This document shows, in pieces, positions 37,906-42,554 of a stretch of DNA of 42,554 nt (its first letter is position 1; each line of letters begins with the position of its first letter). Made by a program: the position numbers and the translations under genes. Below the pieces are notes generated by a model. That model searched no databases, was not told the DNA's origin, and worked only from the letters and a program-made list of their open reading frames with translations. Origin of the DNA: an uncultured Dorea sp. (GTDB lineage Bacteria; Bacillota; Clostridia; Lachnospirales; Lachnospiraceae); contig NZ_CAKRAH010000021.1 of assembly GCF_934294775.1 (NCBI RefSeq), positions 1 to 42,554 of the forward strand, read 5' to 3'.

Positions 37906-40257
37906 TTAATTCAACGTACGATTCAAAATATCTAACTGCACATCATCCGCAAGTTCTACATAACGTGCGCTGAATCCTCCGACACGGACAATCAGGTTCG
38001 AATATTTCTCCGGCTCTTTTCTTGCATTCTCCAGATCTTCTCTTCCGATTACATTGATCATTGCCTGTGTTCCGCCACGTCCAAAATAAGAATCCATAAG
38101 CGGATAGATGACCGTCTCTCTCATATCGTTAAATGTTTCTTTGGAAAATTTCATATTCTGAACGGTTCCAAAGTGAATGTCTCCTCTTGCTTTTAACAAC
38201 GAGTTGATGAATGCTGTTACACCGTTCTTATCCATCCCCGATGTCGGATTATTGGCATTGGAAAGTGAATCGCCTGCATATCTTCCATCCGGGGTTGCTC
38301 CGGTATGTCTTCCGTATGTTGTGTTATCACGGTTATTGATATTGACCATTCCAAAGCAGTCCAGTCCGTAATACTTGCCGGATATTGCAAGCATTGTATT
38401 ACACACCATCTCGTGCACTGCTTTCATCATGTTATCCACATCTTCCAGATCATTTCCGAATTTATCCACATCCAGAAGCATCTTTCTCACATCTTCGTGT
38501 CCCTGATAATTCTCTTTTAGTACCTGTAAGAGTTCTTCTGCGGTAATTTTTTTATCATCATAAATACATTTTTTCACTGTATACAGGGAATCGGAACAGG
38601 TGACTATTCCATATATCTCATCGCTTCCGCCACATTTTACCGTTCCGCCGCTTATGACACCTTTGCCATTCTCGATGCATCCGTCATAGAGGATATTATG
38701 AAGGTTCAGGGACATATCCTGGGCAATGATCTCATAGCCTCTGGAATGGTTTCTCGCACTGACATCTGTCAAGAAAGCTACATTATCACAGAAGGTCTTC
38801 CACAGTTCATCAAATGTCTGATAGTCCGTAAGACTGGTCTGATTCGGAGTCAGACGGTAAGTACCTGTTGCATCATAGCCGCCGTTAATGGTTCCCCATA
38901 ATACATTCGCCAGATTCAGTACGGAATTCGGGCTTACAATAATGCTGTGATCAATCGTAAATTCCCCGCAGCCAAGCGGCATCCAGTTGAGCGCTTCTTC
39001 ATAGCTGATTCCAAATACATTCATGACTCCCGGAATGATATTTTCATCCTGATATAACATCGGATATGTCGTTCCTTCTCCGATGCATTCCATTGCCTTT
39101 TTATACAAACGCTCATCCATACCTTTATACATGCGAAGTGTAAGCTGTGGCACGATATCTCTGACACGTCTGGATACTTCCATGATGACAAGTGCCAGTT
39201 CATCTGCTTCTTTTGGATATTTTCTTCCAAGTCCTCCTACGATCACGCGATCATCCGTTACCTGCTCTTTTGCGATCATCAGCTGCCAGAAACTGGTCAG
39301 CAGTCGGATAGCCTCATCTTCATCGATCACTCCGTTTTGGATATCTTTTGTATAGAATGATGCCAGATAATCATCCATGCGTCCCCATTCTCTTGCCCCG
39401 TCAATCATCGTATAGATGATGACTAACTGAATGGCCTCACGGAAGCTTTCCGGACGTTCCTTCGTAAGTTTTCTGCAGATCTGTTCCATCTCCAGAAGAT
39501 CTGACTTTCTGTCTTCCTTCTCCTCCTGCACTGCCAGTCTCTTTGCTTCCTCTGCATACCATAACAGTGTCTTCTGCACCGTGCGGATTCCCATCTGCAT
39601 TCCTGTATAGAAATTCGGATCATATTCCGTGTGCTCTTTCTGCTTCGTACCGATCAGTTCATACAGCCCTTCCAGTCCATATGAAAGAAGCTTATGATAA
39701 TCCAGAAAGATCCCTGCTACTCGCTGAAGTGCAGTTGCTGCATGCGGATAATTTGCAAGATCAAGGACTGTTCCATCGGTCACACCTCCTGTTACCAGAT
39801 ACACTTTATCTTCCGGATCCATCTCTGCAAGGAACTTCTTTGTCGATGTATGATCTACCCAGTAATCCCGCAATGCTTTCAGACGTTCTCTGTCACTCAC
39901 CGGAATCTCTTCATCTGCGATCTTCTCATCAAACCAGTCAAAATTCATTGCGAATCCCCACTCGCTGTTGATGTACTGTGCATTCATTCCAAGCGGAAAG
40001 ATATCCGCCCTTCCGCAGAACAGATCATTCGGCATGATTCCGAGCATAATCTGCGGAAACTGTGCATCCAGACATTTCGCCTCGCGGATTGCCGGCGGAT
40101 CATTCTTACATTCCTTATATACTTCTGTGAATCTTTCCATATGATCCAGAAGTTCCGCAAAATCCAGTCTCGGTTCATTATTATAGATCGTGTTATATCC
40201 CTGATATGCCGCTTTCGTTCTTGTCTTATATGCCTCTTTCCAATACATATTTTTCAC
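37906..40257 (-). CDS. Glycyl-radical enzyme of unassigned substrate (dehydratase-type)
   Basis: This 783-residue enzyme is of the pyruvate formate-lyase/diol dehydratase superfamily. The catalytic Cys is C430 in WMPLGCGEFTIDH, with E432 two residues on. A C-x-E arrangement is typical of dehydratases and lyases rather than pyruvate formate-lyase, which has two adjacent Cys. The glycyl-radical loop is RVGGFSARYVEL, with G761 as the likely radical site. The motif GCGE differs from the common GCVE. Its partners are the activase, a Zn-alcohol dehydrogenase and a VOC protein. It is controlled by the divergent LacI-type regulator. Substrate cannot be assigned; a polyol or sugar derivative is plausible from context. 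Confidence 0.9.
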   Translation of the reverse strand: MKNMYWKEAYKTRTKAAYQGYNTIYNNEPRLDFAELLDHMERFTEVYKECKNDPPAIREAKCLDAQFPQIMLGIMPNDLFCGRADIFPLGMNAQYINSEWGFAMNFDWFDEKIADEEIPVSDRERLKALRDYWVDHTSTKKFLAEMDPEDKVYLVTGGVTDGTVLDLANYPHAATALQRVAGIFLDYHKLLSYGLEGLYELIGTKQKEHTEYDPNFYTGMQMGIRTVQKTLLWYAEEAKRLAVQEEKEDRKSDLLEMEQICRKLTKERPESFREAIQLVIIYTMIDGAREWGRMDDYLASFYTKDIQNGVIDEDEAIRLLTSFWQLMIAKEQVTDDRVIVGGLGRKYPKEADELALVIMEVSRRVRDIVPQLTLRMYKGMDERLYKKAMECIGEGTTYPMLYQDENIIPGVMNVFGISYEEALNWMPLGCGEFTIDHSIIVSPNSVLNLANVLWGTINGGYDATGTYRLTPNQTSLTDYQTFDELWKTFCDNVAFLTDVSARNHSRGYEIIAQDMSLNLHNILYDGCIENGKGVISGGTVKCGGSDEIYGIVTCSDSLYTVKKCIYDDKKITAEELLQVLKENYQGHEDVRKMLLDVDKFGNDLEDVDNMMKAVHEMVCNTMLAISGKYYGLDCFGMVNINNRDNTTYGRHTGATPDGRYAGDSLSNANNPTSGMDKNGVTAFINSLLKARGDIHFGTVQNMKFSKETFNDMRETVIYPLMDSYFGRGGTQAMINVIGREDLENARKEPEKYSNLIVRVGGFSARYVELADDVQLDILNRTLN

Positions 40258-40278
40258 CCTCCTGTTTTATCCAGTTCG

Positions 40279-40292
40279 GTTAAACGTTTATC
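40279..40292. promoter_or_regulatory. LacI-family operator O1
   Basis: GTTAAACGTTTATC is a near-perfect dyad with the central CG typical of LacI-family sites. It lies just downstream of the predicted -10 of the glycyl-radical operon, where binding would block transcription. Confidence 0.7.
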
Positions 40293-40304
40293 CTTTATGT
40301 CTTC

Positions 40305-40334
40305 ATTCTACTTCTCTGCATATATAATTGTCAA
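40305..40334 (-). promoter_or_regulatory. Predicted promoter of the glycyl-radical operon
   Basis: On the minus strand, TTGACA (40329-40334), 18 bp, then TAGAAT (40305-40310). Operator O1 covers about +6 to +19. Confidence 0.7.
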
Positions 40335-40405
40335 TTAGCAGTAATCCACATATTTCAGTGCCTATTTTTAGGCATTTTTACGCGTTGTATTTCTAAAATA
40401 TCACA

Positions 40406-40434
40406 TTGACTTTTCTATAATCGTCTCTTAAAAT
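40406..40434 (+). promoter_or_regulatory. Predicted promoter of the LacI-type regulator
   Basis: TTGACT (40406-40411), 17 bp, then TAAAAT (40429-40434). Operator O2 lies about 45 bp further downstream. Confidence 0.55.
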
Positions 40435-40476
40435 AAAAATAGGACAAAAGTTTTATCTCTATTTTATCATAGATTG

Positions 40477-40490
40477 TATAAACGTTTCAC
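40477..40490. promoter_or_regulatory. LacI-family operator O2
   Basis: TATAAACGTTTCAC shares the TAAACGTTT core with O1. It lies in the leader of the regulator gene, 17 bp before its ATG, which suggests autoregulation. Confidence 0.65.
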
Positions 40491-40506
40491 CACGGAGGAT
40501 AACTAT

Positions 40507-41490
40507 ATGAGTACCATGAAAGATGTTGCAAAAAAAGCCGGTGTCTCCGTTGCAACCGTATCCTATGCGATTAACGGAACCAAAGCGCTCTCTCCGGAAA
40601 CTCTTGCAAAAGTAAGAGCTGCGATCAAAGAGCTGAAGTATTCACCGGATCAGACTGCCAAAAGCTTTAAAACGGGCAGGAAGCATATCATTGCATTTAT
40701 CGTTCCGGATATTTCGAATAACTACTTTTCCAACATCATTGATTCCTTGGAACAAGAGCTTCGCAATTCCGGTTATACACTGATTATTACCAATACCAAA
40801 GAATCTCCGGATCTTGAGATTGAACAGTTAAAGTATCTTACTTCCGGTATTGTAGACGGCATTGTACTGGCCTCTTCGGCAAAGAATTATAAAGACATCG
40901 CGCCATATATTCCTGCCGGATTCCCTGTCGTTCTCGTGGACCGCAAGCTGAAAGGCTGTCCATTCGATATCATCAGTGTATCTGATACAGATGCCATCGA
41001 ACAGGGAATGGACTATCTGCTGTCCTGCGGACATACCCGGATCGGCTATATCGGTGATGTTCCACATCTCAGCACTTCCAGGGAACGTCTGCAGGCATAT
41101 CTGGATTTCCTGATCGAACATGATCTGCCTGTTGACCGTGACCGGATAAAGGAGACAACTTCTCTTACGCACAATGCCTACGACCTCACCGGCCAACTGT
41201 TGGCACAGTCCTGCACAGCTCTGGTGATCGGCAATAACCTGATGACGGTAGATGCCTGCTGTTATCTTAACCAGCATCATGCAGACTATCCGGATGTACA
41301 GCTTCTCGGCTATCAGCACAAAGATCTCTACCGGTTGTTTTCTTCAGATGATGGAATCATTGTTCAGAACGAATATGACATGGGAATCTCTGCCGCAAGA
41401 CAGATCTTAACCCGTATCCGGGAGCCGGAAAGTTCCCGAAAAGAGATCATCATTTATAACGAATATACCCGGCCGGACCAGCCGGAATAA
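40507..41490 (+). CDS. LacI-family transcriptional regulator
   Basis: This 327-residue repressor has an N-terminal HTH, MKDVAKKAGVSVATVSYAIN, followed by the hinge helix region ETLAKVRAAIKELKYSPDQT and a periplasmic-binding-protein-like effector domain (IIAFIVPDISNNYFSNIIDS, SGIVDGIVLAS, HTRIGYIGD). The ATG at 40507 with CGGAGG eight bases upstream is preferred over 40474. It is divergent from the glycyl-radical operon, and two matching operators flank the promoters. It most likely represses the operon until a sugar-like inducer binds. A terminator follows at 41495. Confidence 0.93.
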   Translation: MSTMKDVAKKAGVSVATVSYAINGTKALSPETLAKVRAAIKELKYSPDQTAKSFKTGRKHIIAFIVPDISNNYFSNIIDSLEQELRNSGYTLIITNTKESPDLEIEQLKYLTSGIVDGIVLASSAKNYKDIAPYIPAGFPVVLVDRKLKGCPFDIISVSDTDAIEQGMDYLLSCGHTRIGYIGDVPHLSTSRERLQAYLDFLIEHDLPVDRDRIKETTSLTHNAYDLTGQLLAQSCTALVIGNNLMTVDACCYLNQHHADYPDVQLLGYQHKDLYRLFSSDDGIIVQNEYDMGISAARQILTRIREPESSRKEIIIYNEYTRPDQPE

Positions 41491-41493
41491 CAA

Positions 41494-41556
41494 AAATGCC
41501 ATATGGTGCAGTTCACATCTGTGATCGCACAGTACCATATGGCATTCTTATTTTTG
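41494..41556 (+). terminator. Intrinsic terminator after the LacI-type gene
   Basis: A 13-bp perfect stem, AATGCCATATGGT (41495-41507) with ACCATATGGCATT (41534-41546), is followed by CTTATTTTTG. Confidence 0.8.
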
Positions 41557-41618
41557 ATATTTATTTTTATAGTTATTTTCTAACGATTTCTTTAAATCGT
41601 TCTCTGCCCTGTATCTTC

Positions 41619-42554
41619 TTACTGCATCGCAAAATACTGCTGTATCCTCTCCTCATTCAGTTCTTCTCCAATCACGATCACAACTTCCTGTCCTTCCGAA
41701 ATTGGACAGATTCTCATCTCCTGATGTGTGGCATTTAATTCCAGCCACTCTCCGGCTTCATCTTTCAGGAATCCTTTGACACGGAATACTCGTCCACATT
41801 CTTTATCCTCCAGAATGTTCTTTGCTGCTTCTGTGATCTCGTCTGTCGTCTTATCCAGGTTCATAAAATATAGGGATTTAAATGTCTCTCCCTCTTCGAT
41901 ATGCATCTTCCGGTAATTCTCCGGTACATATCCACAGGATAAAAATGTCTCATAATCTGCCTCATCAAATGCCGTCCAGTCTTTTACCACAATCTCATCC
42001 TTAAATCTTCTTTTGCACTGTACTTTCTCCATTGCAGCATTCAGGTGTGAGACTGTATTTTCAATCTCTTTCTCCGACGCTTCCTGGCTTCTGCTGAGTA
42101 CGATGCATCCTGCATTCGCAGCCTCGGATGCCAGCAGATAATCTGCTTCATCCGACAGTTCCTCCTCCAGTTTTGCGTCAACGACCGTGATCACATTCCC
42201 AATCTCATACCATCTGTCGATCGGATCATCCCGTAATACATCGAAAAATTCATCCACATCATAGATCCCCGACGGCTCTACGATCACACGGTCATATCCG
42301 CACATTCCCATTGCGATCAGTTTCGTACGGAAGCGCCTTCTGTGGCAGTCCGCATCACATCCTCCCGCAATCATCTCCAGTTCACAGTTCTCGCCTTCCA
42401 GGTCTTTTAACAGCATCATGTCTACATTGACTGCACCGTAATCATTTTCCAGTATTCCGATATTTTCTCCCTGGTCGATCAGATATTTTGCATATTTTTT
42501 TATAAATGTTGTCTTGCCGGAGCCTAAGAATCCGGTGATCAGATCTATCTTTAC
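41619..42554 (-). CDS. COG0523/CobW-type GTPase, 5' end cut by window
   Basis: This GTP-dependent metal-insertion or metallochaperone-type protein has 311 visible residues, and the true start lies past base 42554. The Walker A motif GFLGSGKTT is 8 residues into the visible part, followed by GILENDYGAVNVD. The family Cys motif, usually C-x-C-C, appears as GGCDADCHRR. The Walker B region is DRVIVEPSGI. The C-terminal CobW_C-like domain has CGRVFRVKGFL. The usual nucleotide-specificity motif is replaced by VLSRSQEAS. The metal and client are unknown. It faces the LacI-type gene and has only a weak hairpin at 41582-41601 as a possible terminator. Confidence 0.85.
   Translation of the reverse strand, partial: VKIDLITGFLGSGKTTFIKKYAKYLIDQGENIGILENDYGAVNVDMMLLKDLEGENCELEMIAGGCDADCHRRRFRTKLIAMGMCGYDRVIVEPSGIYDVDEFFDVLRDDPIDRWYEIGNVITVVDAKLEEELSDEADYLLASEAANAGCIVLSRSQEASEKEIENTVSHLNAAMEKVQCKRRFKDEIVVKDWTAFDEADYETFLSCGYVPENYRKMHIEEGETFKSLYFMNLDKTTDEITEAAKNILEDKECGRVFRVKGFLKDEAGEWLELNATHQEMRICPISEGQEVVIVIGEELNEERIQQYFAMQ

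Overview
The window looks like chromosomal DNA of an anaerobic, low-to-moderate GC Firmicute, most likely a gut Lachnospiraceae (class Clostridia). Supporting signs are AGGAGG-type ribosome sites, SigA-type promoters, a GlpP-antiterminated glycerol operon, a glycyl-radical enzyme with its activase, a TM1266-type protein and many clostridial family types. No rRNA, tRNA, CRISPR array, phage or intact insertion sequence was seen. The genus is inference.

Region by region: (1) 1-3942, a polyol/ketose module: a 3'-truncated FGGY kinase and an SDR dehydrogenase on the minus strand, with a divergent ROK repressor and matching AT-rich palindromic operators between them. (2) 3980-4280, a promoter-terminator unit with no ORF that encodes an RNA with two similar structured domains. 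(3) 4339-4878, a histidine phosphatase. (4) 5104-17248, the striking part: twelve minus-strand genes. They are a NifH-like reductase with two nitrogenase-component-1-like proteins (16487-17248, 15210-16490, 13962-15206), then hypF, hypC, hypD, hypE, then a TM1266-type protein and a second NifH-like plus two component-1-like set. Palindromic MITE/REP-like repeats sit at the module borders.

(5) 17249-23945: gene remnants, a MATE exporter with a leader terminator, glycerol dehydrogenase, an atypical peptide deformylase, a ketopantoate-reductase-like protein and a dicarboxylate/amino-acid symporter. Two near-identical small-RNA-like units flank the reductase gene. (6) 24378-28519: an M24 peptidase, a chimeric pseudogene, a third sRNA-like unit, an unknown protein and a transglutaminase-like protein. 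(7) 28839-35340: a glycerol regulon (glpP, glpK, glpF, GlpA-like, GlpB-like, DUF1667) with antiterminator-type leader hairpins. (8) 35502-41490: a glycyl-radical enzyme operon (enzyme, activase, Zn-alcohol dehydrogenase, VOC protein) under a divergent LacI-type regulator with two AAACGTTT operators. (9) 41619-42554: a COG0523/CobW-type GTPase cut by the window end.

The best candidate for an undescribed system is region 4. HypC, D, E and F normally build the Fe(CN)2CO unit of [NiFe] hydrogenase, but no hydrogenase subunit, HypA, HypB or maturation protease is present. Instead hypFCDE is fused operon-style to one nitrogenase-like NifH/D/K set and lies next to a second. This suggests, as inference, that a cyanide/CO-ligated iron unit is used by, or built on, nitrogenase-like proteins.
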